Below are positions 10,044-17,959 of a stretch of DNA of 64,000 bases, piece after piece. Each line of letters starts with the position of its first letter. Position 1 is the first letter of the stretch. Origin of the DNA: Pirellulales bacterium. GTDB lineage: Bacteria; Planctomycetota; Planctomycetia; Pirellulales; Lacipirellulaceae. Position numbers and translations under genes: made by a program. The DNA lies in the NCBI GenBank assembly GCA_019636345.1, contig JAHBXQ010000001.1:62001-126000 (forward strand). Direction: 5' to 3'. A model generated the notes under the pieces. The model saw only the letters and a list, made by a program, of their open reading frames with translations, searched no databases and was not told the origin of the DNA.

Positions 10044-10592
10044 ATGAACCCTTGGCTTTACTACTTGCTTGCCGGAACGCTTGTCGTCGCCTGCACGCTT
10101 GCCTGGCTTGGCAACCTGTTCGGAGCGCCCGGCAACTGGCTCGTCGTCGGGTTGGCCGCCCTGTTCGCTTGGCTGGCGACGGACGCGTCGGGACGCGGAT
10201 TGAGTTGGGCCTGCGTCGGCTGGCTCGCGGCGCTGGCCCTGATCGGCGAGACGATGGAATTCGCCGCCGGCGCGACCGGGGCCGTCAAACAAGGCGCAAG
10301 TCGGCGCTCCATCGTCTACTCGCTTGTCGGAGGCTTCGGCGGCAGTCTGGCGGGGGCGGGCGTCGGCGTCCCGATCCCCGTGGTCGGTTCGCTCGTCGGC
10401 GCCCTGATCGGCGGTTCCCTCGGGGCGTTCGCCGGGGCGTACTACGGCGAGACGACCCTCATGCGTTCCCATGGCGAGAGCGTCGCCGTGGGCAAAGCCG
10501 TCTTCTGGGGACGATTGTGGGGAACCGTCGGCAAGTTCATCGTCGGAGCCGCGATGCTGGGCGTCGTCGCAGTCGATGCACTGATGCGATGA
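10044..10592 (+). CDS. DUF456 family integral membrane protein
   Basis: This 182-residue, very hydrophobic protein matches the DUF456 pattern. It starts with two helices around LGNLFGAPGNWLVVGLAALFAWL, followed by GWLAALALIGETMEFAAGATGA, and then a glycine-rich pair of segments (SLVGGFGGSLAGAGVGVPIPVVGSLVGALIGGSLGAFAGAYYGE). About five to six membrane spans are predicted by eye. The biochemical role of the family is not established. It stands alone between ettA (divergent) and guaA (convergent), with paired palindromes upstream that may control it. Confidence 0.88.
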   Translation: MNPWLYYLLAGTLVVACTLAWLGNLFGAPGNWLVVGLAALFAWLATDASGRGLSWACVGWLAALALIGETMEFAAGATGAVKQGASRRSIVYSLVGGFGGSLAGAGVGVPIPVVGSLVGALIGGSLGAFAGAYYGETTLMRSHGESVAVGKAVFWGRLWGTVGKFIVGAAMLGVVAVDALMR

Positions 10593-10636
10593 TCCGACTT
10601 CCCCGTCAATTCCTGCCTGTCAAATCCTGAACGGGA

Positions 10637-10658
10637 CCAGCTTCGTTTGCCAAGCTGG
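10637..10658. terminator. Hairpin between convergent DUF456 gene and guaA
   Basis: CCAGCTT and AAGCTGG form a 7-bp stem around CGTTTGCC in the short gap between two convergent stop codons (10592 and 10669). No T-tract follows on either strand, so it is a candidate terminator only by position and symmetry. Confidence 0.35.
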
Positions 10659-10668
10659 AATGCCGGAC

Positions 10669-12255
10669 CTACTCCCACTCAATCGTCGCAGGCGGTTTGC
10701 TCGAGATGTCGTACACGACGCGGTTGACCCCCTTCACCTCGTTGATGATCCGCGTGCTGATGCGGGCCAAGAGGTCGTACGGCAGGTGGCTCCAGTCGGC
10801 GGTCATGAAGTCGTCGGTGTTCACGCATCGTACGGCGAGGGCGTTGTCGTAGGTGCGGCTGTCCCCCATTACGCCGACGCTTTGCACGGGCAGCAGCACC
10901 GCGAACGCCTGCGACGTGGCTCGGTACAGTCCGGCCGCCTTGATCTCGCCGACGACGATCGCGTCGGCCTGTCGCAGCGTTTCGAGCTTGTCCTTGGTCA
11001 CTTCGCCCAAGCAGCGGACCGCCAACCCCGGGCCCGGGAACGGGTGACGCCACACAAGCTCCTCGGGGAGCCCCAATTGCAACCCCAGCCGTCGCACCTC
11101 GTCCTTGAACAGGTCGCGCAGCGGCTCGATCAGCTCGAACCCCAACTCCGCCGGAAGCCCGCCGACGTTGTGGTGGAGTTTGATCGTGTCGGCCGGCCCG
11201 TCGGGAGCGGCGCCGCTCTCGATGACGTCGGGGTACAGCGTTCCCTGTGCAAGGTACTTGGCCCCCTCGATCTTGCGGGCCTCGGCCGCGAAGCAATCAA
11301 TGAACGTGTGCCCGATCCGGCGCCGTTTTTCCTGCGGATCGACGACCCCGGCTAATACGCCCAGGAACTGCTCCTCGGCCTTGACGACGTGCAGGTCGGT
11401 CTTGAAGTGCTTCGTGAACTCGTCGACCACGAGCCGTTCTTCGTCGAGCCTTAGCAACCCGTTGTCGACCAGGATGCACGACAGCTGCGGCCCGATCGCT
11501 TGGTACAACAGCGCCGCGACGACCGACGAGTCGACCCCGCCGGACAGGCCGCAGATGACCCGGTCGTCGCCGACTCGCACGCGGATTCGCTCAATCGTTT
11601 CGGCGGCGAAGTCCCCTAGCTTCCATGCCCCCTCCGCGCCGCAGGAGGTCTTGAGGAAGTTCCGCAGGACCTTCGCTCCCTCGGGGGTATGGGTCACTTC
11701 GGGATGAAACTGCAGTCCGAAAATCGGTCGCGAGCGATGCCGGATCGCCGCGTAGGGGCAGGTCGCCGTGCGGGCGAGCGGTTCGAACTCCTCGGCGATC
11801 CCCGCGACTTGGTCGCCGTGACTCATCCAGACCTGGGTCTGGGGGCTCACGTCGGCGAACAGCCCGTCGCGCGCGGCCGTCACGTCACACTCGGCCCGGC
11901 CGTACTCGCGGGCCGGGGCGTTCTGCACGCTGCCCCCCAGCGCTTGGCAAATGAGTTGCATGCCGTAGCAAATCCCCAGCACCGGCACGCCCAGGTCGAA
12001 CAACCCCGGGTCGCACTGCGGGGCGCCGGGCTCGTAAACGCTGTTGGGGCCGCCGGACAGGATCAGCCCGATCGGGGCGAGCTCCCGGATGCGCGCCGCG
12101 GTGATGTCGTGCCGGACGATTTCGCAGTACACGTTTTGCTCGCGAACCCGCCGGGCAATGAGCTGGGCGTACTGCGAGCCGAAATCGAGCACGAGCACCC
12201 GCTCGGAGGCGGCGGCCGTCGGAGCAGGGGGGGGCGAGCCTGCCGGGGCGGTCAT
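10669..12255 (-). CDS. guaA: GMP synthase (glutamine-hydrolysing)
   Basis: The enzyme converts XMP to GMP using glutamine-derived ammonia and ATP, the last step of guanine nucleotide synthesis. It has 528 residues. The class-I glutamine amidotransferase domain (about 18-205) carries nucleophile Cys96 (GICYGMQ) with His184 and Glu186 ([10 protein letters not shown]). The ATP pyrophosphatase domain has the P-loop SGGVDSSV (238-245), and the C-terminal dimerisation domain ends in KPPATIEWE, the classic GuaA terminus. The first 17 residues are Ala/Pro-rich and probably disordered. It is a single gene, convergent with the DUF456 gene. The upstream region holds repeat copy C. Confidence 0.96.
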   Translation of the reverse strand: MTAPAGSPPPAPTAAASERVLVLDFGSQYAQLIARRVREQNVYCEIVRHDITAARIRELAPIGLILSGGPNSVYEPGAPQCDPGLFDLGVPVLGICYGMQLICQALGGSVQNAPAREYGRAECDVTAARDGLFADVSPQTQVWMSHGDQVAGIAEEFEPLARTATCPYAAIRHRSRPIFGLQFHPEVTHTPEGAKVLRNFLKTSCGAEGAWKLGDFAAETIERIRVRVGDDRVICGLSGGVDSSVVAALLYQAIGPQLSCILVDNGLLRLDEERLVVDEFTKHFKTDLHVVKAEEQFLGVLAGVVDPQEKRRRIGHTFIDCFAAEARKIEGAKYLAQGTLYPDVIESGAAPDGPADTIKLHHNVGGLPAELGFELIEPLRDLFKDEVRRLGLQLGLPEELVWRHPFPGPGLAVRCLGEVTKDKLETLRQADAIVVGEIKAAGLYRATSQAFAVLLPVQSVGVMGDSRTYDNALAVRCVNTDDFMTADWSHLPYDLLARISTRIINEVKGVNRVVYDISSKPPATIEWE

Positions 12256-12691
12256 CGGCGGACATCCTGTTCACAGAGGCGGCCCCGTGCTGCGGGCCGC
12301 GACGCGGTGGGAAAACGGGCGATTGTAGCAGGCCCGGGTCGCCGCTGGGCAGGGGGAGCCGGGAGGGGTCGTGATACCATTTGCACCCTTGGAAGGGTGG
12401 CTGGGGTCGCAGCGCAGCGGAGCCCCCAGTGAATTCGCTGGGGGCTCACTTCGTTCGACCCCAGCCACCCGTCAATTTGGCAAATGGGATCACGACCCCG
12501 GGAGGGGGGAAGGCTGAAGGAGGGAGCGGGAGCGGAACTGCAGGCGGGGTTGCGAGCAAGGCCCGCCTCAGCAGGCGGCGTGCCGGGCGTTGCGGCTTCG
12601 CCACGGGCTCGTTGTTCTTTTGCCACGCTCACGGTTATGATGGTCGTAGCGGCATGATGACGGAACTCCTGCGGACAACGAGGTTTACGGC
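12256..12691. other. Intergenic region between divergent guaA and surE
   Basis: The region is 436 bases long. It contains repeat copy C (12365-12499) and otherwise shows no gene. Both guaA and surE must be transcribed outward from here. Confidence 0.6.
12365..12499 (+). repeat. Palindromic interspersed repeat, copy C
   Basis: This is the best-preserved of the three copies and has the same orientation as copy A. Its termini GGGGTCGTGATACCATTTGC and GCAAATGGGATCACGACCCC are near-perfect inverted repeats, which sets the element boundary at about 135 bp. Inside are the two hairpins with GCAGCGCAGCG and ACTTCGTTCG loops. It lies between divergent guaA and surE. Confidence 0.87.
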
Positions 12692-13495
12692 GTGCAAATC
12701 CTGCTCACCAACGACGACGGCATCCACGCTCCGGGGCTCGCGGCCCTGGAACGGCACTTGCAATTCTTGGGCGACGTGACCGTGGTGGCCCCCCTGCACG
12801 AACAGAGCGGCGTCGGCCACGCAATCACCTACCTGACCCCGCTGATGTGTCGCGAGGCGTTCGACGGCGAGCGCCGCCGCGGCTGGGCGGTCGAGGGGAG
12901 CCCGGCCGACTGCGTCAAACTCGCGGTCTCCGAGCTTTGCCCTCGTCGACCCGAACTGGTGGTCAGCGGCATCAACAGCGGGCAAAACGCCGGGATCAAC
13001 GTCCTGTACAGCGGCACGGTCGCCGCGGCGATCGAGGGAGCCTTTTTTGGAATCACGAGCATCGCGGTCTCGCTGGAATACGACGAGCACGCCCGATATG
13101 ACGAGGCGGCCGCGCTGGCCGCAGCGCTCATCCGGCAAATCCTTCAGCAGAAGGACCAGAGGCCGCAGCTCTTCAACCTGAACATCCCCACGGCCGCCCT
13201 CGACGGGCCGGCCGAGGTGGTCGTCGCCCCGATGTGCGTCGTGCCGTGGGGCGAGCAATACGAAACCCGCCGCGACCCGCGCGGCCGCAACTACTACTGG
13301 GCGACCGGCAAGCAGCCGACCCCGCCCGAAGACGAGGAAACCGACTTGTCGGCGCTCCGCGAGGGGAAGATCACGCTCACCCCGCTGGCGTTCGACATGA
13401 CCCGCCGCGACGTCCTGGCGACGATGCGCACCTGGACGCTGGACCCCCAAGCCGAGGGCAAGTCCGCTCCGCGTCCCCACGCGACGCTGCGGTAA
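12692..13495 (+). CDS. surE: 5'/3'-nucleotidase SurE
   Basis: The product is a 267-residue metal-dependent phosphatase acting on nucleoside monophosphates. It starts at GTG 12692, where the protein begins directly with the family motif MQILLTNDDGIHAPG. The metal-binding residues Asp8, Asp9, Ser39 (EQSGVGHAIT) and Asn95 (VVSGINSGQNAG) are all in place, as is the YSGTVAAA segment. The C-terminus (about 225-267) is charged and less conserved. The gene has no signal peptide. SurE often sits beside pcm or rpoS in other phyla; here its neighbours are a lipoprotein gene and guaA. Confidence 0.94.
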   Translation: MQILLTNDDGIHAPGLAALERHLQFLGDVTVVAPLHEQSGVGHAITYLTPLMCREAFDGERRRGWAVEGSPADCVKLAVSELCPRRPELVVSGINSGQNAGINVLYSGTVAAAIEGAFFGITSIAVSLEYDEHARYDEAAALAAALIRQILQQKDQRPQLFNLNIPTAALDGPAEVVVAPMCVVPWGEQYETRRDPRGRNYYWATGKQPTPPEDEETDLSALREGKITLTPLAFDMTRRDVLATMRTWTLDPQAEGKSAPRPHATLR

Positions 13496-13553
13496 TGACA
13501 TGGGCTGCTCAACTCCCCGCTCCCTTCCCGGTTCGGCAGAAGGAACACCGACC

Positions 13554-14078
13554 ATGACAACGCACGTTTCGCTCGGGTTGGTCGTCGCTGTGACGCTCGC
13601 GTCCTTGGGCTGCGAGGTCCCCGAACTCCCCGCCGACCAGGCGACCGCTCCGGCGGCGACGGCGCCCGCGGAGCCTGCCGGACCGGAACGAGGCACGGCC
13701 GCCGCGGCGACGGCCGACGGCAAGGCGCTTCCCGACCCGGGGGACGTCGCCCCGGTGACGGACGAGGGGCGGTCGTTTGACGCCAAGGACCCGGTCAAGG
13801 GCCGGCGCTCGCGGAGCGTCGGCGGATACTTGGGCGCCGTCGGCGGCGCCCGATTCTGGGCCGAGCACCAGATGACGCTCAACATGATCAAGTACAACAT
13901 GAACATTTATCAGTCGCAACACGATGGAAAGTACCCTCCGACTCACGAAGCTTTCATGAAGGACGTGATCGAGTTCGGGCAAATCACTCTGCCGGAACTA
14001 CCGGACGATCAGGAGTACCATTACGACCCCGAGCGAGCCGAAGAGGGCTTGCTTGTGCGGCTCAAGCAAGCAGAGTGA
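13554..14078 (+). CDS. Lipoprotein of unknown function
   Basis: This 174-residue protein starts at ATG 13554, preceded by AAGGA at a good distance. The signal peptide ends in a lipobox (TLASLGC), so it is probably lipid-anchored outside the inner membrane. Residues 25-90 are Ala/Pro/acidic linker. The C-terminal part (MIKYNMNIYQSQHDGKYPP, then HEAFMKDVIEF) recalls the soluble domain of type II pseudopilins (short helix then GKYPPTHEAF), but no prepilin leader is present. Such GspG-like tails on lipoproteins are seen in planctomycetes. It follows surE by 58 bases on the same strand. Function unknown. Confidence 0.75.
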   Translation: MTTHVSLGLVVAVTLASLGCEVPELPADQATAPAATAPAEPAGPERGTAAAATADGKALPDPGDVAPVTDEGRSFDAKDPVKGRRSRSVGGYLGAVGGARFWAEHQMTLNMIKYNMNIYQSQHDGKYPPTHEAFMKDVIEFGQITLPELPDDQEYHYDPERAEEGLLVRLKQAE

Positions 14079-14245
14079 AAGTTGGGCCGCCAGGCCCCGG
14101 CGACCAGCGCGGTCGCGGCTGCGGGCGGTCGTGCAGGGAACGACAAGGGAAGGTCGCGCTTGAACCTTCGCGTCGATCGCGCTGTGCGCCCCGACTTGCC
14201 TGAGACCCTCCTCCGCCATCCCGCCTCTCATCCCCCCCGCCGCCC

Positions 14246-14986
14246 ATGTCCCGCCCCGTACCCCCGCTGTTGGGTCTGCCGATGTTCGTCTGGCGACTGC
14301 TGTTCGCCGCGGCGCTGCTCGCGATGCTGCTGATCACGCGGCGCTCGTCGGCCGCTGAGGCGTCTTGCGATTGCGTCCAGCCGGCGACGTACCAACGCAC
14401 GGTCGTCGTTCAGCCGCAGCAGGATAGCTGGATCTTTCGCCCCGGGCGTTACACGCACGATCCCGAAACGGGCGCCCGCGTGGCGCAGTACGCGGCCAAG
14501 CCGGCAATCGAGCCGCTTGACGATCCGCGGCTGGTGAGCAGCGGATACACCCGCAGTCGCACCGTGCTCCGCGGCGCCGACGGCTCGGTCGACACGGTCT
14601 ATCGCGTGCAAAGCTACGGCAACGGTCGCGGCGGGATCGACGCCGAGTGGGAGCGGTTCCACGACGCGTGGCGCGGCTCGACGGTCGGCGGCGGAGCCTT
14701 CCAAGGCGGAGTCGGCTTTGGCGGCTTCGGTTACGGCTATCCCGGATTCGTCGGCGGCTTTCCCGGTGTGAACGGCGGCTTCGGCCCCTACGGTCATCGG
14801 CCGAGTCAGCCCCGATACTACGGTTACGGTCCCGGCTACGGTCAGCCCGATCCGGGACGGCTCGACCCCGACGGCGCCGACGGCTATCGCGAGGAGTTCC
14901 CCTACGTCCCCGACCGCGAGTTCTTCCCCCGCGGTTTCCCGCCGCGGCAAGAAGGCCCCGCGCCGGAACCGCCGGCAGGCGCCTGA
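14246..14986 (+). CDS. Secreted protein with Gly/Tyr-rich C-terminus
   Basis: The product is 246 residues long. A hydrophobic N-terminal segment (about 8-30, FVWRLLFAAALLAMLLI) followed by SSAAEA acts as a signal peptide or anchor. Residues 40-135 form a plausible folded domain (QRTVVVQPQQDSWIFRPGRY, RSRTVLRGADGSVDTVYRV). Residues 150-215 are a low-complexity run of Gly, Tyr, Phe and Pro (GFGGFGYGYPGFVGG). The tail is proline-rich. This layout is common in planctomycete envelope proteins of unknown role. The next two genes on the other strand are also small membrane proteins. Confidence 0.7.
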   Translation: MSRPVPPLLGLPMFVWRLLFAAALLAMLLITRRSSAAEASCDCVQPATYQRTVVVQPQQDSWIFRPGRYTHDPETGARVAQYAAKPAIEPLDDPRLVSSGYTRSRTVLRGADGSVDTVYRVQSYGNGRGGIDAEWERFHDAWRGSTVGGGAFQGGVGFGGFGYGYPGFVGGFPGVNGGFGPYGHRPSQPRYYGYGPGYGQPDPGRLDPDGADGYREEFPYVPDREFFPRGFPPRQEGPAPEPPAGA

Positions 14987-15018
14987 GAGTCGAACGAGCC
15001 GTGCCGGTGCGGTCGCCT

Positions 15019-15573
15019 TCAGCGCCGCGCGCGGCCGACGGCGTCGATCGGGCGGCCGTTGTCGAAGACGCGGTAGTCGTCGATGAGCCACGCTTCGCCG
15101 CGGCGGACCCAGTCGATCTCGACCTGATCGCGGAAGCCGACCGTCGCCCCGCCGCGCCGGGCGTTGCCGATCAGCAGGCCGCGAAACTTAGCCGTCGCGC
15201 GGGCCGGTTCGCCGCCGGGGGCGAATTCGATCTCGAGTCGCCCTTCGATCCCTGCGCGCTGAACGTCGATCTGCGGCATGGCGGCGCTCGCGTCGGCTTG
15301 CACGGCGGTCGCCGCGGGATCGATCAGGGCGAGCACCGCCGGCAGATCGTTCGCTTGGATCGCCCCGAGCGCCGCCGCGACCGCTCCCTCGACCTGCTCG
15401 CGCGGCGTGACGATCAGTCGTTCAACCGCCGCCGCCAGCAGCGTCAGCAGCACGACCCCGGCGAGCGTCGCCAGCGAGGCGAGATTCCGCCGTGCGAGAA
15501 ACACGATCCCCGCCAAGGTCGCCAGAACGGCGCCCCCCAGCCAGATCGGCAACGGATTCTCCAGCGGCGACAT
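15019..15573 (-). CDS. Membrane-anchored protein with NTF2-like domain
   Basis: The product has 184 residues. Two N-terminal transmembrane helices (PLPIWLGGAVLATLAGIVFLA and LATLAGVVLLTLLAAAV) are followed by a soluble domain (about 55-184) beginning with TPREQVEGAVAAALGAIQANDLPAVLALIDP. This is the start of SnoaL/NTF2-like folds, in which a helix pair precedes a curved sheet. The final strand pattern (QVEIDWVRRGEAWLIDDYRV) supports this. Such domains bind small ligands or act as scaffolds. It lies 128 bases downstream of a second small membrane protein on the same strand. Confidence 0.72.
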   Translation of the reverse strand: MSPLENPLPIWLGGAVLATLAGIVFLARRNLASLATLAGVVLLTLLAAAVERLIVTPREQVEGAVAAALGAIQANDLPAVLALIDPAATAVQADASAAMPQIDVQRAGIEGRLEIEFAPGGEPARATAKFRGLLIGNARRGGATVGFRDQVEIDWVRRGEAWLIDDYRVFDNGRPIDAVGRARR

Positions 15574-15701
15574 GGAAGCAGGTCTCCCGGACGACGGCGG
15601 CGCCGTCTCTCAAGCGTCGAACCGCCCAGCGACCGTTCGGATTGCGTGCAAGTCGCGACTTGTCGCCCCGCTCGCGATGTCCCGGGAAACGACAGCCTGA
15701 G

Positions 15702-16034
15702 TTACGGATCGGCAAACCGACTTCGTGCGAGCATCGCCGTCGAGCCGGCGCAAACGATTCCCAGCAGGATCTCCAGCGGCCACAGCGGGATCATCGTCGC
15801 CCCGGGGCTCGAGTACTCGGGGGCCTGCTTCACCCGCTTCGCGCCGGAGCCCTCGGTCTCGATCTCGAGCGTTCCCGCGGCTGCGGCGCTGCGGGCCTTG
15901 TACTTGTTCTCGATGTTCGCCTGCCGCTTGCCGAACTTCCCCCCCGTCGCCAACAGCGCCGACAATCCGACCGCCGAGAACAGCGCGAACCACAGCCAAG
16001 GCGAATCACTGATCGGCGGACGAAGACGCGACAT
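15702..16034 (-). CDS. Small two-helix membrane protein
   Basis: The product has 110 residues with hydrophobic segments at about 12-31 (WLWFALFSAVGLSALLATGG) and 82-101 (IPLWPLEILLGIVCAGSTAML). They are separated by a hydrophilic charged loop (GKRQANIENKYKARSAAAAG). No known motif is visible. The adjacent gene on the same strand also encodes a small membrane-anchored protein, so the two may work together or be cotranscribed. Confidence 0.65.
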   Translation of the reverse strand: MSRLRPPISDSPWLWFALFSAVGLSALLATGGKFGKRQANIENKYKARSAAAAGTLEIETEGSGAKRVKQAPEYSSPGATMIPLWPLEILLGIVCAGSTAMLARSRFADP

Positions 16035-16208
16035 CGCGGTCGATTATCCAAGGGAACGGGGTTACACCGCGATTCGTCAACGTGCTTCGACGGTCTCGTT
16101 TGCCCGAAGTCGCGGGAGATTCGATTCAGCTTCTTCCGGAGCGTTCGCTGCGTACGGGTGTTCTCTGGGTCTCGGCGTTCATTGCGGAGAGACTCGCCAT
16201 GCCGATCG

Positions 16209-17174
16209 TCAGGGGGTCGCCGCCGGCACGGCGTCGAGGAACTCGTCGACCGACTTGACGAACTGCGGCGCCAGGACGGCCGTCACGTGGTCGGCTTGGG
16301 GGATGACGACCAGCTTCGCGTCCGGCAACATCGCCACCGACCGGCGGACGCTGGGGGCCAACGGATCGGCGCCGCCGACGATTGCCAGCGTCGGCGCCGT
16401 GATTTGCCGCCAATGCTCCGGCGGCTCCTTCGCGTCGGCGGCCAGCATCGGCAAAAAACCGCGGACCATGGCGGCCAGCGCCCGCGAGTCGTTCATCCCC
16501 ATCATCACCATGTCGGCGCTGCGCACCTGGAAGTTGCTCGGCTGCGGCGCTCCGGGGGGGGTGAGCGCCCGCACGAGCGGGGCCATGCTCCCTTGCTTCT
16601 CGAGCGTCGTCGCCAGTTCGGTGAAGACGGCGGTGAACGCCGCGTCGGGCATCAATCCCGCGCCCCCCATCACCAGCGACCGGGTCCGCTGGGGATAGAG
16701 CATCGCGAAGCGCCCCGCGAGCCCGGCGCCCATCGAGTATCCCAGGACGTCGGCCTGTTCGATCTTCAAGTGCGCAAGCAACCGCTCGGCGTCCTTCACC
16801 ATGTTCAGTCCGTACGCCTCGGCATGGCGCGGCTTGTCGCTTTTGCCGTGGCCGCGGCAGTCGAAGGCGACGACCCGTCGCTCCTTCGTCAGAGTCGGCA
16901 AGATCGGTCCCCACTGGAACTCGATGTTCGCCGCGAAGCCGTGGATCAACAGCAGCGGCTCGCCGTCCCGCGGACCCTGGTCGACGTACCGGATCGTCAC
17001 GCCGTCGGAGTCGAAGAACTGATCGGCCGCGGGGGCGGCGGCGGCGCACGTGGCGAGCACCGACGCGAGCACCGACGTGAGCACCGACGTGAGCATCGAC
17101 GTGAGCATCGACGCGAGCAGCGCCAGGCACAGCCCCTCCGGGCGGGCGTTGATCCAGGAATCTCCCTTGGTCAC
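16209..17174 (-). CDS. Secreted alpha/beta hydrolase
   Basis: GTG 17174 is preferred because AGGAG lies 9 bases upstream; it gives 321 residues. A frame continues upstream to a TTG at 17240. The N-terminus holds an unusually repetitive signal peptide (LLASMLTSMLTSVLTSVLAS) encoded by 12-bp tandem repeats, ending near ATCAAAAPAADQ. The hydrolase fold then has the oxyanion HGFAAN, the nucleophile elbow GYSMGAG (Ser147), the acid GGADPL (Asp270) and the base QADHVTAV (His296), in numbering from GTG 17174. The triad is complete. Substrate is unknown; family members include esterases, lactonases and haloperoxidase-like enzymes. Adjacent downstream genes are small membrane proteins. Confidence 0.85.
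   Translation of the reverse strand: MTKGDSWINARPEGLCLALLASMLTSMLTSVLTSVLASVLATCAAAAPAADQFFDSDGVTIRYVDQGPRDGEPLLLIHGFAANIEFQWGPILPTLTKERRVVAFDCRGHGKSDKPRHAEAYGLNMVKDAERLLAHLKIEQADVLGYSMGAGLAGRFAMLYPQRTRSLVMGGAGLMPDAAFTAVFTELATTLEKQGSMAPLVRALTPPGAPQPSNFQVRSADMVMMGMNDSRALAAMVRGFLPMLAADAKEPPEHWRQITAPTLAIVGGADPLAPSVRRSVAMLPDAKLVVIPQADHVTAVLAPQFVKSVDEFLDAVPAATP
17053..17120. repeat. 12-bp tandem repeat inside a signal peptide
   Basis: About five and a half copies of G(C/T)GAGCA(C/T)CGAC run head to tail within the hydrolase gene. They encode a four-residue unit (ML/VL plus TS/AS) repeated through the hydrophobic core of the signal peptide. Because the unit is a multiple of three, copy-number change would lengthen or shorten the signal peptide without breaking the frame. 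Confidence 0.8.
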
Positions 17175-17959
17175 GATCGGCTGCTCCTGCAGAACGGCGA
17201 TTGGGTTTGCCGCGAAGGCGAGCCGGGGGCTCGAAGGCAAGTCGGGGAGACTCGCAGGCGAGCCGAGGGGTCTCGTCGCGGGCGCACCGCAGCGGATTCC
17301 CCGGAGGCAAGTCGCCGGGGGCGCCGGTAGATTCTACGCTCCCCGGCCCGCACGGCGAGAGCGACTTGCCCTCGCTGCCGCAGAACTGTCAAGTCCGAAC
17401 AGTCTCCCGCACCTACGCAGGCAGGCGCCTGCGGTCCCCCTAGGCCAGGACGTCCCGCCACGAGCATGTACGCCGTCCCCGGCATTTACGGGGCAATTCA
17501 CAGGGCGCCGGTGCGTCCGCCGGGAGGCGGCGGGAGATCCGCAAGGGAGACTGGCAGGGGGCTCGTTCACCGCCCGCGGGGGGGGTGAAACGAGAATCGG
17601 CTGAAGCTGGTCCAGATTCGGTTATATCCTATGACCAAAATCTGCGGTCGGTTATTGCAACCGACGTTCGCTTCGTTCGCGACGAAGGACACGCCCTCAT
17701 GACGCACTTCACGACCGTCGGCTTGGCCGCGCAGGAGTGTCGTTTCGACGCAGGTTCAGGAGTTGCATGGGCCTAAATAGGACTGAAGCTTCCCTTAAGT
17801 TCTGACCGAGGCATCAGCCCGCTTCGCACTGTCAAGCCTTCCCCCGGCTCGGCTAAGATCGGATTTCTGCGAAACGTGCCCATAAGCTCAGCTCTCTACC
17901 AATGAACTCCGCAATTCCGTTATCAGCATCATCACGTCACAGGCGCCTGGGGGTCCCCA
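17175..17959. other. Intergenic transition into the low-GC insert
   Basis: The region is 785 bases long. The first ~400 bases are GC-rich like the flanking chromosome. From about 17610 the sequence becomes visibly AT-richer and remains so through the large gene that follows, so the left boundary of the acquired segment is probably near 17600-17800. No integrase, direct repeat or intact tRNA was recognised. Short open frames here lack protein-like composition. Confidence 0.55.

Noticed and set aside
14647-16698. A 683-codon plus-strand frame crossing several genes
   Set aside because: It overlaps one plus-strand and three minus-strand genes with better starts and composition; its translation is Arg-rich and looks non-coding.
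17053-17120. Short tandem repeats considered as a CRISPR array
   Set aside because: The units are contiguous with no spacers and lie inside a coding signal peptide.
17585-17776. A 63-codon frame before the Avs-like gene, considered as a small partner gene
   Set aside because: No ribosome-binding site, no recognisable sequence and it straddles the composition change.
17885-17913. A stretch that on the minus strand reads like a tRNA D-arm (GTTCATTGGTAGAGAGC)
   Set aside because: The D-stem can pair, but no anticodon stem, T-arm or acceptor stem can be formed around it. It might be a tRNA remnant at an insertion edge, but this is too weak to call.
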